DNA from: Anaerolineales bacterium
Lineage (GTDB): Bacteria; Chloroflexota; Anaerolineae; Anaerolineales; Villigracilaceae
Length of the DNA: 64,000 nt
Direction of reading: 5' to 3'
Assembly: GCA_025056175.1 (NCBI GenBank)
Contig: JANWWK010000056.1
Coordinates: 1-64,000 of the forward strand
In this document: one piece after another, positions 1 through 10,278 of the stretch
Layout: each line of letters opens with the position of its first letter
How positions within the stretch are numbered: the stretch's first letter is position 1
The notes under the pieces: model-generated
Told to the model about the DNA's origin: nothing
Databases searched by the model: none
The model's input: only the letters and a program-made list of their open reading frames with translations
Translations under genes and position numbers: made by a program

Positions 1-98
1 CCCTGGGAGAGGGCCGGGGTGAGGGCGCACCCCCTCTCCCCCTGGGAGAGGGCCGGGGTGAGGGCGCACCCCCTCTCCCCCTGGGAGAGGGGAGGGGG
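1..98 (+). repeat. 39-bp tandem repeat (13 codons, LGEGRGEGAPPLP) in frame within glycerate kinase
   Basis: CTGGGAGAGG starts at 3, 42 and 81, an exact 39-bp period; the encoded frame joins HLHIQPGGHPIPDQ without a stop. Confidence 0.9.
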
Positions 99-1223
99 GT
101 GAGGGAACACCTCCACATCCAACCCGGTGGCCATCCCATCCCGGACCAGAACAGCCTGCTGGCCGGACAAAAAGCCCGTGCGTTCGTTTCTGGCCTGACC
201 GAATGCGACCTGCTCATCTGCCTGATTTCCGGCGGTGGTTCAGCTCTGATGAGCGCCCCCCGTCAGGGAATTTCTCTTGATGAACTGCAACAACTCACCC
301 GTTCTCTGCTGGCTTGCGGCGCACGCATTGACGAAATCAACATCCTGCGCCGCCACCTGGATGAGCTCAAAGGGGGCGGACTGGCACGTCTCGCTGCTCC
401 GGCGCGCGTTGTCAGCCTTATCCTCTCTGATGTTGTCGGCAACTCGCTCGAAACAATTGCCTCTGGCCCCACCGCTCCCGACCCTTCTACACGCGCTGAC
501 GCCCTGATGGTTCTGCAAAAATATGGCCTGACCAAAAGCATTTCCCCTGCCATTTTACAAACGCTCCAGAACGCGCCTGAAACCCCAAAACCCGGCGAAC
601 CGCTTTTTGCGCGGGTACAAAACGTGATTGCGGGCAGCAACCGCCTGGCCGCCGAAGCCGCGCTCGAACAAGCCATCTGCGAAGGCTTCCACGCCCATTT
701 CCTGGGTGATGACTGGCAAGGCGAAGCGCGCGAAATTGCCAGACGCCTGTGCGCTTTCCTGCATTTCATCCCTTTTGCACGTCAAAGCCGGGGTGAGGGC
801 GCACCCCCTCTCCCCCTCGGAGAAGGGACAGGGGTGAGAGCAAATTTCTGCCTGATCGCCGGCGGTGAAACCACCGTCACCCTGCGTGGCAACGGACGTG
901 GCGGGCGCAACCAGGAACTGGCGCTGGCCGCCGTCCGCGAATTGAGCCAATTCTCCGGCAGTTTACTCATCACCCTTGCTACTGATGGCGAAGACGGCCC
1001 AACCGATGCTGCCGGCGCCGTTGTCAGCCCGGAGACGTTTGCGCGCGGCCTGGAACTGGGTCTCGACCCCGACCTATTCCTGGAAAACAACGACTCTTAC
1101 ACTTATTTCTCTGCACTGGACGACTTGATAAAAATCGGCCCAACAGGGACAAACGTCAATGATTTGACTTTTTTGTTTTTCGCATCAAAGGATAGGCCCG
1201 GAGCGTCCTGTAACATAGCATGA
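1..1223 (+). CDS. Glycerate 2-kinase (MOFRL/TtuD-GckA family), 5'-truncated by the window edge
   Basis: Protein has SGGGSALMSAP, HPIPDQNS, SDVVGN, ASGPTAPDPST, GGETTVTLRGNGRGGRNQELALA and DGEDGPTDAAGAVV. The frame stays open from base 3 through the tandem repeat, so M at 99 is probably not the real start. Confidence 0.9.
   Translation, partial: LGEGRGEGAPPLPLGEGRGEGAPPLPLGEGRGVREHLHIQPGGHPIPDQNSLLAGQKARAFVSGLTECDLLICLISGGGSALMSAPRQGISLDELQQLTRSLLACGARIDEINILRRHLDELKGGGLARLAAPARVVSLILSDVVGNSLETIASGPTAPDPSTRADALMVLQKYGLTKSISPAILQTLQNAPETPKPGEPLFARVQNVIAGSNRLAAEAALEQAICEGFHAHFLGDDWQGEAREIARRLCAFLHFIPFARQSRGEGAPPLPLGEGTGVRANFCLIAGGETTVTLRGNGRGGRNQELALAAVRELSQFSGSLLITLATDGEDGPTDAAGAVVSPETFARGLELGLDPDLFLENNDSYTYFSALDDLIKIGPTGTNVNDLTFLFFASKDRPGASCNIA
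787..838 (+). repeat. Single dispersed copy of the same GEGAPPLPLGEGxGVR element inside the glycerate kinase CDS
   Basis: ccggggtgagggcgcaccccctctccccctcggagaagggacaggggtgag matches the 1-98 repeat and is translated as RGEGAPPLPLGEGTGVRA. Confidence 0.88.
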
Positions 1224-1307
1224 AGGCAGACAATTCCCTGTAAAGAATCCAATCGTACCGAATGTGAAATGGATGTTTTGCCCTGCTTCTAAAAAGGAGA
1301 TAACATT

Positions 1308-1721
1308 ATGAAACAGTCTTCGGACGGGTTGTTGTTTGAAGAACCTGAAAAAGGCACGGTGGAACTGGAAGACTTGCCCGCTATCGTATTCTGTCCCACT
1401 TATTACCACGGCAGCGATAGTGGATACTCGAAGGACTCCTGGTCCATCGAGGAAATTTACGACTGCAACGGTAACGTGGTGGAGCCGGTTTTCAAGAAAA
1501 AATGGACCGAAATCGCTCCAGGCATTGCCACCCGCAATCCATCCAGAAACAAGCGCTGGGGCAGCGACCAGGAACTCTGTGAAGAAGCCATCCGCATCGC
1601 CCCCGAAGCCTGTCCTGTGCGAGTTGTTTTTGAGTATGTCAGCACTTACCAGGATTACGATGATTACCGTGAATCTTCAGAAGGCCACACAATCGTTGAG
1701 ATGACTTTCCAGCGCAAATGA
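1308..1721 (+). CDS. Hypothetical protein (137 aa)
   Basis: ORF with upstream AAAAGGAG ribosome-binding site; no family recognised. Confidence 0.6.
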   Translation: MKQSSDGLLFEEPEKGTVELEDLPAIVFCPTYYHGSDSGYSKDSWSIEEIYDCNGNVVEPVFKKKWTEIAPGIATRNPSRNKRWGSDQELCEEAIRIAPEACPVRVVFEYVSTYQDYDDYRESSEGHTIVEMTFQRK

Positions 1722-1981
1722 ACGCGCTTTCTAATCTCCTGCTCCTGCTCACGCAATCCAGCTGCTCCAGGAGGTCTTGATAGACGAGCAAAATCTGACC
1801 GCCAGTGGAAAAGTTACGCTTCAGGTGATTGCTCGTGATTTCGATTCCACGGAGCGCCTGGAACTGTTCAATCAGCCCATGTAACGTTTGCCTGCGGATA
1901 AAGCGCAAGGGTTGCTGATTGGCTGCACCGGCGGCCTTCCGCCAGAAATAAGGCGTTTGGAAGGATTTGGCGGTATTTTTC

Positions 1982-2545
1982 TCATTTCTGAAACGGAGAG
2001 AAAAGAAAGTACCGAAAGTTTTGCCCCAGCGACAGCATTCCATAGCCCAAAAGCACCCCCAGGGCGTTGAAGAAGGTATCGTTGATGTCCACCGTGCGGT
2101 AGTTGGAGCGGATGAGCAGTATAACCAGGAATTGGGCAGTTTCCGTACCGAGACCGACCAGCAGCGCCAGGAGCGGAATCCGCCGGGCGGGGAGGGGGCA
2201 CAGGAGCGGGTAGAGAACGCCGAAGGGGACGGTCATCAGGATGTTTTCGAGGATTCCGATGCGGCAGAGATGGGGCAAGTCCCAGCAGTTGCCGAAGGAG
2301 AACGGTATCAGGTTCAGGCCGTGATAGTGAATCAGGTGGTCTATCTGCGCCCAGGTCGAATCGTAAGTAAACCCCACGCCCGGCTCTGGCAGATAAATCG
2401 GAAATAGGACGGCGTTGACCAGCGCCAGCAGATAGACCCAAAAGGCGGTCAGGACGAGCAGGAAGCGCCACCCGCGCCGCCGCAGGGTGTAGAGGACGAA
2501 GGGCAGGGGCGCGAGGAGCAAGGAGAGGGGCAGGTCGAGGGGCAT
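1982..2545 (-). CDS. VanZ-like family membrane protein
   Basis: Multi-TM protein with NLIPF, ENILMTVPFGVLYPLL, GLGTETAQFL and VDINDTFFNALGVLLGY motifs; start at MPLDLPLSL. Confidence 0.75.
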   Translation of the reverse strand: MPLDLPLSLLLAPLPFVLYTLRRRGWRFLLVLTAFWVYLLALVNAVLFPIYLPEPGVGFTYDSTWAQIDHLIHYHGLNLIPFSFGNCWDLPHLCRIGILENILMTVPFGVLYPLLCPLPARRIPLLALLVGLGTETAQFLVILLIRSNYRTVDINDTFFNALGVLLGYGMLSLGQNFRYFLFSPFQK

Positions 2546-2549
2546 CAAT

Positions 2550-4023
2550 CTATTCTCCGGCAGCCTGAATCCGCACCAAAAACCAGACACCATCACGTCG
2601 CGCATAAAACAGCGCGCCATCGGTCAGCGGTTGAAAATCGTACAGGCCGGTTTCACAGCATACGTCTCCATGCGCGATGTCATCATATGTGAAGGGAAGT
2701 TCTTGTCCGTCATAGACCAGCACGAAACGGTCGGCGCGGCGAGCGGCGAACAAGGGTTTTTCGTTCACCAGATGCCAATCGAATATTTCGTCATATCCCC
2801 ATGTTCGATTTTTGATTTCGCCATCCACAAACAATGTGGAGCGAATTTCCATCACCCAATGCTCCTCCCAGTTCCACAAGCCGCGCGCAGGGGAACCGGC
2901 AGGCCACATTTGCGGAATGGAAATGATTTGAATCAATTGCCCATCTCCGAAGATTTCGATATTCGCAGGCGCGCCAACAGGGAAGAGTCACTTCTTGCCA
3001 GGCAACAGGCATTGGCGATGCAAACGACGTCTGACTGGTCACAGAGGGTTCATAACGAAGAATTTCTCCCTTCCCACCAAACCAAATCCTGCCATCCGGC
3101 GCGGCATAGGCGGAGACAACCCACTCATCCGCATAAGAAACGCGCCAGGTTTGTCCATCGAAGCGCGCGATGCCATTGGGCGTTCCACACCACAAACTGC
3201 CATCGGAGGCTACCGTGAGCGTCAGGACCGAATCGGCAGGCAGGCCATCTTGAACGGTGAATTGCCTCCATGCGCCATCGGTCAAACGAAACAGGCCTGC
3301 CTTTTCGGTGGCGAACCAGAGCGCGCCATCGGGGGTTTGGGCAACATCGAAAATGTAAGACTCCTTCAACGGCGAGGGGAGTTCCAACGTGTCCCACCCA
3401 TCGCGCCCGAAGCGTTTGAGCAGGGGGCGCGAGTCCTCGCTGATGCTGAATAAAACAGAACCATCGGCCAGGGGAGAAATTTGACCCACGTAGCCACGCC
3501 CAAACGTTTGCCAGGTTTTGCCCTCCAAACGCGCCAGACCGGTTTCTGCAAACCCAACCCAGGGGTTGCCCTGAAAATCAACCGCAATGGCGCGCGCATC
3601 ATTCTCTGGCAAGTCATTCGGGGCTTTCCAGTACTGCCATCCACCCGTTTTATCCAGCCGCGCTGTGCCGCAACAGAATGTTGCCACCCACAGGCTTCCA
3701 TCGGGCGCGGCAGCCAGCGAGGAGATTTCATCGGCAGGCAGGCCGCTTTGGGTGGTGTAGCGCGTCCAGTTTGTCCCATCGAAACGGTACAACCCGGTTC
3801 CGCTGGCTGCCGGGCCGCCCGCCGTCCCGAACCAGAGTGCGCCATCGGTTGCAGCCGCAATAGCCGTGACACTGACGGCCTCGCCGTTTTGCGTCCACTC
3901 CGGCGCGGAGAAGACCGTCCATGCGCCGTCCGTTTGGGTGTTCATGGGGGCAACAGGAGCGCGGCTGTGTGGCGCGCAGGCGGAGAGAAGCAGGGCGAAG
4001 GAGAGGAGGATGTTTCTGGTCAT
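2550..4023 (-). CDS. Lipoprotein with two-component-regulator-type propeller repeats; reading frame broken near 2980
   Basis: Lipobox LLLSACAP; repeated DGALWFGT/DGSLWVAT/GLPADEISSL units. ORF 2791-4023 continues sensibly only in the frame of ORF 2550-2936 after a one-base shift at the GGG run 2980-2982. Confidence 0.75.
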
Positions 4024-4074
4024 TACAGAGGAATTCCCAGGTTCGATTTAGGATTTCGGTTTAGCGGATGCCAA

Positions 4075-5880
4075 TTATCGGTCTGCGATAAACAACAACG
4101 TTCCCCAGGTAGTTGGATTTCCAGGTTCAAAAGGCAGAAACGTCAACTGCGGATGGTTTTGTTGGGGTTCTATTGCGCTTTCTCCGATAACTGCAAAACC
4201 TATCAGCGTACCCGCAGATGGGTAATATTCGGTAAAAACATTCCGTTCAAGATAAGGGGAATCGTATTCAGGGTGCAAACGGGGGCGTAACGCATATCCT
4301 GTTGTCGAGATGAGAGGCTGTTTCAGCCGCAGCCATTCGAGCGGAATGCGAAGTTCAACAATACAGACCGTATCCCATTCCGGCGAAGGCTGCGAGGCAA
4401 CTTCAATCGAAGCGAAACGCGGCCAGACAAGCGCCGTTTTGGTGAGCTGGCAAGAGGAGGCGTTTTCCTGATTCAATTCCACATGAAAAAGCAGGTCATC
4501 GTGGTTGAGCGTATCGCTCTCAAAATCACCCATCAAATCGGTATCCAACCCCAGCCAAATCCGGTTTTTTGGATTGGTTCGGAAAGCCAGATAAAGAAAT
4601 AAATCATCAAATGCAGCCTGAGTTTCGTACACACCCGGCAAACGTCCCCAGTTACCACGACCGTACCCACGCAATGAACGAATATATTCCACCTGATACC
4701 AATCATACAGACTGCCATCCAACACCAGGGAACGATTGACTCGCGCCGCATGAACGAAAAAATTTGCCGGGCGGATGCGTTGCAGATGTACACCATCGTA
4801 GAAGTGTGTAAGTTGATACTCTCGAGCAGGTTCATTCCAGGAAAAGACCAATTCACCAGGCAAAGAGACACTATAAAAAAGATAATTTCCGATATTTTCA
4901 GCATCATACCAACCGCTAAAATCGGCCCATTCGCTTGAGACACGCGAGAGCAAAAGGTCTCGTTCAGGCTGACCGGAAAGATGAAGAAACCGGATACGCT
5001 CGAACACCCCCCAGGAATTCGCCCAACCTACACGCCCACCGCCACTGTACTGCCAATTCCATATCGTTTTTAATTGCCCGTTCCGAAATTCATACATCCG
5101 CTGATAGATGCGCGGATAGATGCCAGAACCACTGGTCGTGGTTAGCAACTGGGTCAAGAGAAATGTTTTATCGTTAGAAACAGGAATTGCACGCACCTGG
5201 AAATACTCAGCATATTCCCCTTCTTCAAAATGAGAAGCCAGCGCAATAACCCGGTCAGCGCGGATAAGCGCAACGCCAAACTGCATAAAAGCAGGTTGGC
5301 CTAAAGAATAGAGCAAAGCCATTTCGGTCTGTCCATCACCGTCCCAATCAAATTCGAGCGCATCCCAGAAGCCGAAAACAGTATCCGTATCCACATAAAA
5401 TTGGTTTTGTTGGAACGAACTCAAAAGCGTTTCCTTAAGCATTTGCTGACGCTGGAGAGAAAAATCCATCACAGAATATCGCCTTCCCAGCCCAAAATCT
5501 GGAGGAAGGCTCTGGTTTCTGATAAGGTACGAATCCCGCAAGCGGGAAACCGGCGTTACGCTGGGTTCCACGCGCCACACGGTAGATGTAGGGCGTGGTG
5601 TAACCGTGGGGGTAACAGTGGGCGTAGCGAATAATGCAGAAGAGGGTGTTTCGCTGCGCGTCAGACGCGTGACCTGGGCTTCCGCTGTTGCAACCGCAGC
5701 CAACCACATGGCATCAAGCACGGCCTTTTCTGTTGGATTGGAAGAAGAAGGCAGCAAGCAATCGCAACAGGCGCGGGTAGGGGTAGCACAGAATGAGGGA
5801 GACGAAGACAGTTCATTGGGGCTACAGGCAACCAACGAAAACAGGAAAACCCCAGCGAATAACAGAACGATTGGTCTCAT
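4075..5880 (-). CDS. Predicted lipoprotein with a D-x-DGDG (VCBS/FG-GAP-like) segment and a CBM9/DOMON-like C-terminal domain
   Basis: Start MRPIVLLFAGVFLFSLVACSPN (lipobox); FDWDGDGQTEMALL; LDGSLYDWYQVEYI...DDLFLYLAFRTNP...LGLDTD. Confidence 0.6.
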   Translation of the reverse strand: MRPIVLLFAGVFLFSLVACSPNELSSSPSFCATPTRACCDCLLPSSSNPTEKAVLDAMWLAAVATAEAQVTRLTRSETPSSALFATPTVTPTVTPRPTSTVWRVEPSVTPVSRLRDSYLIRNQSLPPDFGLGRRYSVMDFSLQRQQMLKETLLSSFQQNQFYVDTDTVFGFWDALEFDWDGDGQTEMALLYSLGQPAFMQFGVALIRADRVIALASHFEEGEYAEYFQVRAIPVSNDKTFLLTQLLTTTSGSGIYPRIYQRMYEFRNGQLKTIWNWQYSGGGRVGWANSWGVFERIRFLHLSGQPERDLLLSRVSSEWADFSGWYDAENIGNYLFYSVSLPGELVFSWNEPAREYQLTHFYDGVHLQRIRPANFFVHAARVNRSLVLDGSLYDWYQVEYIRSLRGYGRGNWGRLPGVYETQAAFDDLFLYLAFRTNPKNRIWLGLDTDLMGDFESDTLNHDDLLFHVELNQENASSCQLTKTALVWPRFASIEVASQPSPEWDTVCIVELRIPLEWLRLKQPLISTTGYALRPRLHPEYDSPYLERNVFTEYYPSAGTLIGFAVIGESAIEPQQNHPQLTFLPFEPGNPTTWGTLLFIADR

Positions 5881-7286
5881 GGGAGGGAACAAGGATAAAA
5901 GCGGCGTTCCTGGGAGTGCCATTCCTGGCAATCGAAGGCGGGTTCTAGAGAAGAGTAACAACTTAAAGACGTTCGGCACGCTTCGTGGTTCCAAAAGGGT
6001 CGGCCTGTATAGAACAGAAAGCGTTCCCCGCGTTCTTCCCATTCGACGCCGCGAAAGTTTGGCTCTCGAAGGAAACCGGAAATCTGGCCGAGTTCATGCA
6101 CTTCCGGTGTAATCTGGAAGAAGCGCAGCGTTTCTCGAAAGTCATCCGTCGAAGAGACCCATGCTTCCGGCGCACCATCCGCAGTCAAATCTCTCCAGGT
6201 CAGAAGGATGGTATTGGGATTACAGGGAAAATCAGACCACCCAAGAATTTCAATTTCATCAACCGAGCCGATGACACGCCAATCGGGCTGTTTCCAGACC
6301 TGTAAACGACAACCCTGCCCCGCGCGCACAACTTCAAGGCCGATGCCAGCCTGGCTTCCGCTTGCAAGAGAAATAGGAGCAGACTCCCCACAAGGGGCCG
6401 GGTGTGGTGTTTCCAGGCCAAAGAAACGAAGAAAATCCTGTTCGATGCGGTCGGGAACAATCACGCCGGAGTACCAGCGGTCATGAAGTACGTGGAGCAA
6501 TGCCCTGAACAACGAAAAGTTTTTCTCTGACAGGGGCGTGATTGCCGCTTGTGGTCGCGTTTCGCGCCGGGAAATCTGCGTGAAGGATTGTCCATTCCAG
6601 CGATACACCGTGAGAATTTCAGGCCCAACATGCGTATAGGGTTGGAGAGAACTTATGCCCCATTTCGTACCGGTTTGGTCATAGCATGTCTGACGGTTCA
6701 AAGCCACGCCAGTTTGATAATAAGATTGTTCAAGCGTGGCCATATCGTCTTTGAACGAGACATGGGTCACTGTAACGGTTGTGTTCGTTTCGGCTTCTGA
6801 AGGGCCAAAAGAAAAGGCCCAGGAATAGCGCTCATATGGCAACGAAGCACAGGCCTGATTCGCGCAACGAATGAATTCTTCATGCAGGCTGGTGACGCGC
6901 ACATTTGAGCCGCCGTTTCTCTCCAGCCAGCGCAATCGAAGGCCATTTTCGAATGGTTCAAAATCCATCTCCAACGCATAATGGGACGTTTTACGGGTAA
7001 AAAACCATTCAATCAGATGGCCCGCTTGCGCGGAAACAATCAAAAAATCTCCGCTATTCTGCGTATCGGAAGTGAGCATGAAGGCAATTTCATCGCGTCC
7101 ATCACCGTCCAAATCGAGTTCAGCGCGTTTCCAGTGGATAGACTCTCGAAAGGTCGAAAACGAAAGCCCCTGCCAGGCATGGTTTTGCCACGCAAAACGG
7201 AGTAATTCTTCATCGCTTACGCGATGCAGTGGAACGCAAGAAACCAGGATGAAAAACGCCAAAGCAACAAAGAAACCTTTTTTCAT
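5877..7286 (-). CDS. Predicted lipoprotein, D-x-DGDG-containing, coupled to the downstream gene
   Basis: Start MKKGFFVALAFFILVSCVP (lipobox); LDLDGDGRDEIAFMLT; 4-bp ATGA overlap with the next gene. Confidence 0.6.
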   Translation of the reverse strand: MKKGFFVALAFFILVSCVPLHRVSDEELLRFAWQNHAWQGLSFSTFRESIHWKRAELDLDGDGRDEIAFMLTSDTQNSGDFLIVSAQAGHLIEWFFTRKTSHYALEMDFEPFENGLRLRWLERNGGSNVRVTSLHEEFIRCANQACASLPYERYSWAFSFGPSEAETNTTVTVTHVSFKDDMATLEQSYYQTGVALNRQTCYDQTGTKWGISSLQPYTHVGPEILTVYRWNGQSFTQISRRETRPQAAITPLSEKNFSLFRALLHVLHDRWYSGVIVPDRIEQDFLRFFGLETPHPAPCGESAPISLASGSQAGIGLEVVRAGQGCRLQVWKQPDWRVIGSVDEIEILGWSDFPCNPNTILLTWRDLTADGAPEAWVSSTDDFRETLRFFQITPEVHELGQISGFLREPNFRGVEWEERGERFLFYTGRPFWNHEACRTSLSCYSSLEPAFDCQEWHSQERRFYPCSLP

Positions 7287-7319
7287 GGGCGCTCCACATC
7301 CGATGAGATTGACTGCCAC

Positions 7320-7350
7320 CTGTGGCGCAAATCAGAGCTTTGCGCCACAG
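7320..7350. repeat. Intergenic hairpin repeat, copy A (CTGTGGCGCAAA-tcagagc-TTTGCGCCACAG)
   Basis: Perfect 12-bp stem with 7-nt loop; exact reverse complement of 11006-11036. Confidence 0.9.
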
Positions 7351-7353
7351 ATT

Positions 7354-10278
7354 TCAGGGCTGCCAGACGCGCGCTTGGCCCGTAAACGGCAGGGGGTAGA
7401 GCGGACAGCCGCCCGGCCATTCCGCAAGGGGGACAAGCGCGAGGGTGACGGGCGCATCCGACAGGTCGGTATTCATGATGCTGAAGGCCAGCCAGCGCGA
7501 ATCGGGGCTGAAAAGGGGGTTGAAGATGGCCCAGTGTTCCAACTGCGCCAGCAGACGCGGCTCGCCAGAAGGCAGGGATTTCAGGTACAGGCCGGGCATC
7601 ATCTTGCCGGGGACTGTTTCTAGGTAAGCCAGGGTTTTGCCATCCGGCGAAATGGCCGCTGTGGGAGAGCCGTAGGGTTGATAGCGCGTTTGGAGCAACA
7701 GACGGCGCGAACCATCGGCCACGTTCAGCAGTTCGATATTGGTGGCCTCCTGAAGGAGCAGGGTCTGGTTATCAGCCCAGCCGGAGAGGGCGGGATGGTT
7801 CGCCTGGTCGGTGAGCGGGCGCGAGGCGTTTTCTGCCAGGTTGAAGATGAAGACGTTTGACCCTTTGGCGGTCGTCCGCAAAAAGGCGATACGCGCGCCG
7901 TCCGGCGACCAGAGCGGGACGGAATCGGGCTGCGCGCCGTCGGTCAGGGCGGTTTCGGCGCCGGTGGCGAGGTCGCGCAGGATGAGGCGGTTTTGCTGGT
8001 CGGCATAGACGAGCGTGGAGCCATCAGGCGAGAGCGAACCATCTCCAAAGACGAGCGGAGTCTCTTTCCCGCTTGCCAGGTCGCGCAGGAAGAGGGAAGG
8101 CTCTGGGTAGAGCGCCCCGCGCATGAGCAGGATGCGGCCCATCAGCGGGGAGAGGGGCAGCGGGTTGGCAAACGCCGCTTTGACGGTATCCAGCGTCAGA
8201 CAGGTGTGCGGGGCGTAGAAGGGCGTGGCGCCCGCCGGGGGCGCGGGAGGAGTCCAACTGAGTGACCAGTCGCCTTTCAGCCGCAATTCGGTGGCCGTCA
8301 GGCGGAAGGGCATGAGCGGAGCCGGGTCGGTGGCGGCCTGCACGAGCAAATCGCCGCTTTGGGGGTCTCGGTAGGAGTTGCTCATCGCGCTGCCGCCATA
8401 GTCCATCTCGAAGACAATCCCATCCAGGCGTGGGTCGGCTTGAAACGCCAGTTCGAAGCCACGCAGTTCACCTTGCTGAAAGACCGTTGCCTTGTAAAGT
8501 TGCGCGCTCAGGGCGGGGAAATCGAGCGGAATCAGCCCGGTTTTGAAGGGCGTGCCAACCCGCGCAGTCTCGAAGGAAAAGCCAGCCGGACGCAGGTCGA
8601 GGATGAGCGGTACGGGCTGGGTCAGGCGGACGTTGATGGTATCCAACCGCAGGGTAATGCTGCCCTGGAAAGCCTGCCCATAGAGTTTGTATACCCAGGT
8701 GGATTCGTCCAGTTTTTCCGTCAGTTGCAGCACTTCGCCAAACGTGACCGTCTCCAGCGCCAGGCTGCGGCCGCTTTCATCAGTGGCGGTCGGCCAACCG
8801 GCAGGGACGGCTTTGGTAATGCGTCCATCACTCGCTTCAGTGTGACCAATCAAGTAGTAGCCATCCTTCAGCGGAATGAATTTATCCAGCACCAGGCGAA
8901 TGCCATAGAGCGGCCCGGCTTGTGGGGCGTTTTCGGGCTGCCATTGCAAAGACCAGGTTTCAAGCGGCCCTGCTACCGCAAGTTGGGACAAAACCACTCG
9001 CAGTTTGCCTTTGGGAAGCGTCTCGAACGTGAGCGCAACGGAAAACTCGCCATCCGCGCCGCCGCCCCCGCCGCCAATCGGCGTATAGCCTGGCAGTTCG
9101 ACCTGCAGGCCGGTAACATCCGACCCGGCGCGGAAATGGAATTGATAGCCGTTACGCGAATCGGCGGAGACCGACACCAGCATCACCGTCCGCCCGGAGA
9201 TTTCAATCTCCTGGTTGAGCGGCCATTCCTGCCCAGGCTGGGGGTTCTCTCCCGCGTCGAAGATGATTTCGGCGCTTCCGGGCAGGGTCGAAACCCGCGC
9301 GCCCTGCCAGGTGAGAGTCAGCGGGTAGGCTTGCGCGCTCTGGAATTCCACGCCCCAATCGAAAGGTGGTAGATTTGGCACGGTCGGCCAGATGGTGAAG
9401 ACTTCCTGCCCGTTGGCGTTCGTCACCCGTAAGGGAGCGCGCTGTTCTATCCAGGTTCCATCGCCGGGCTGAACGAACAAACCGAGCAGGATAGTTTTCT
9501 CGCCAATCTGCATGGCCTGGGTAATGACAAACGGAACTGGCTCGCTGGCAGCAGGCGGTTCCGCTCTCTGCGGCGCGGGCGTGGGGGTAGGAATCTCAAC
9601 CACCGGCACAATCGTCAGGTCAGGCGGGGCGGGGATGAAGCGCAGGGTCAGCCGCCAGTTTTCGGGAGCTTTGCCGGGCAGCGTCTCGCGGATGCAATCG
9701 AGCAGGAATTCGGCCTCGTTGAACTGGGGCGGGATGGCCGAATACTCCATGCGCGTTTCCCACTTACCATCCGCGCTCATGCCGCCTCCGCCGCTTTGCG
9801 GCGTGAGCAGAGAGCCGTTCGGCAGGCGGATTTGCCCTTCGGCATAACAGCCCGGCACATCCTCCTGGTGCGAGAGCGCCTCCCAGGGGACGTTTTCGAT
9901 GGTGTAGGTGAGGATGGTTTTATCGGGCGCGAGGGTGGCGCTGGTGACGGTGAGGGTAATCCCCTCGCGGGTGAGCGAGACCGGCTCGGCCAGCACACGC
10001 AGGGATGCGCCTTGTTCCACAATCCCCACGCCGGGGATGTAGCCCAGCGAGCGAGTGATGGCATAGGCAACGCCCGAAAGCAGGGCCAGGGCGAGCAGGA
10101 CGAGCAGGAAGGCAAGCGCAGGGCGGGCGCGCAGAGTTTGCATGAGGGTTCTCCGGTTATTGTTGGGCGAATGGTCAATTCGCCCTACGGCTTGCAAGAT
10201 GCGCGGGTACAGGTTCACATCAGCGGGGATACGCGTCCCGGCGGCAGTATCCAAGAGTTCACGCGGATTTTTTCTCAT
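7354..10278 (-). CDS. Large membrane-anchored protein: DUF4179/anti-sigma-like N-terminus and TolB/PD40 beta-propeller C-terminus
   Basis: Single TM segment (ALAFLLVLLALALLSGVAYAI) then GITLTVTSATLAPDKTILTYTIEN; C-terminus has DGSTLVYADQQNRLILRDLATG, SPDGARIAFLR, SPDSRWLAFSI. Overlaps the ECF sigma gene by 4 bp. Confidence 0.7.
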   Translation of the reverse strand: MRKNPRELLDTAAGTRIPADVNLYPRILQAVGRIDHSPNNNRRTLMQTLRARPALAFLLVLLALALLSGVAYAITRSLGYIPGVGIVEQGASLRVLAEPVSLTREGITLTVTSATLAPDKTILTYTIENVPWEALSHQEDVPGCYAEGQIRLPNGSLLTPQSGGGGMSADGKWETRMEYSAIPPQFNEAEFLLDCIRETLPGKAPENWRLTLRFIPAPPDLTIVPVVEIPTPTPAPQRAEPPAASEPVPFVITQAMQIGEKTILLGLFVQPGDGTWIEQRAPLRVTNANGQEVFTIWPTVPNLPPFDWGVEFQSAQAYPLTLTWQGARVSTLPGSAEIIFDAGENPQPGQEWPLNQEIEISGRTVMLVSVSADSRNGYQFHFRAGSDVTGLQVELPGYTPIGGGGGGADGEFSVALTFETLPKGKLRVVLSQLAVAGPLETWSLQWQPENAPQAGPLYGIRLVLDKFIPLKDGYYLIGHTEASDGRITKAVPAGWPTATDESGRSLALETVTFGEVLQLTEKLDESTWVYKLYGQAFQGSITLRLDTINVRLTQPVPLILDLRPAGFSFETARVGTPFKTGLIPLDFPALSAQLYKATVFQQGELRGFELAFQADPRLDGIVFEMDYGGSAMSNSYRDPQSGDLLVQAATDPAPLMPFRLTATELRLKGDWSLSWTPPAPPAGATPFYAPHTCLTLDTVKAAFANPLPLSPLMGRILLMRGALYPEPSLFLRDLASGKETPLVFGDGSLSPDGSTLVYADQQNRLILRDLATGAETALTDGAQPDSVPLWSPDGARIAFLRTTAKGSNVFIFNLAENASRPLTDQANHPALSGWADNQTLLLQEATNIELLNVADGSRRLLLQTRYQPYGSPTAAISPDGKTLAYLETVPGKMMPGLYLKSLPSGEPRLLAQLEHWAIFNPLFSPDSRWLAFSIMNTDLSDAPVTLALVPLAEWPGGCPLYPLPFTGQARVWQP

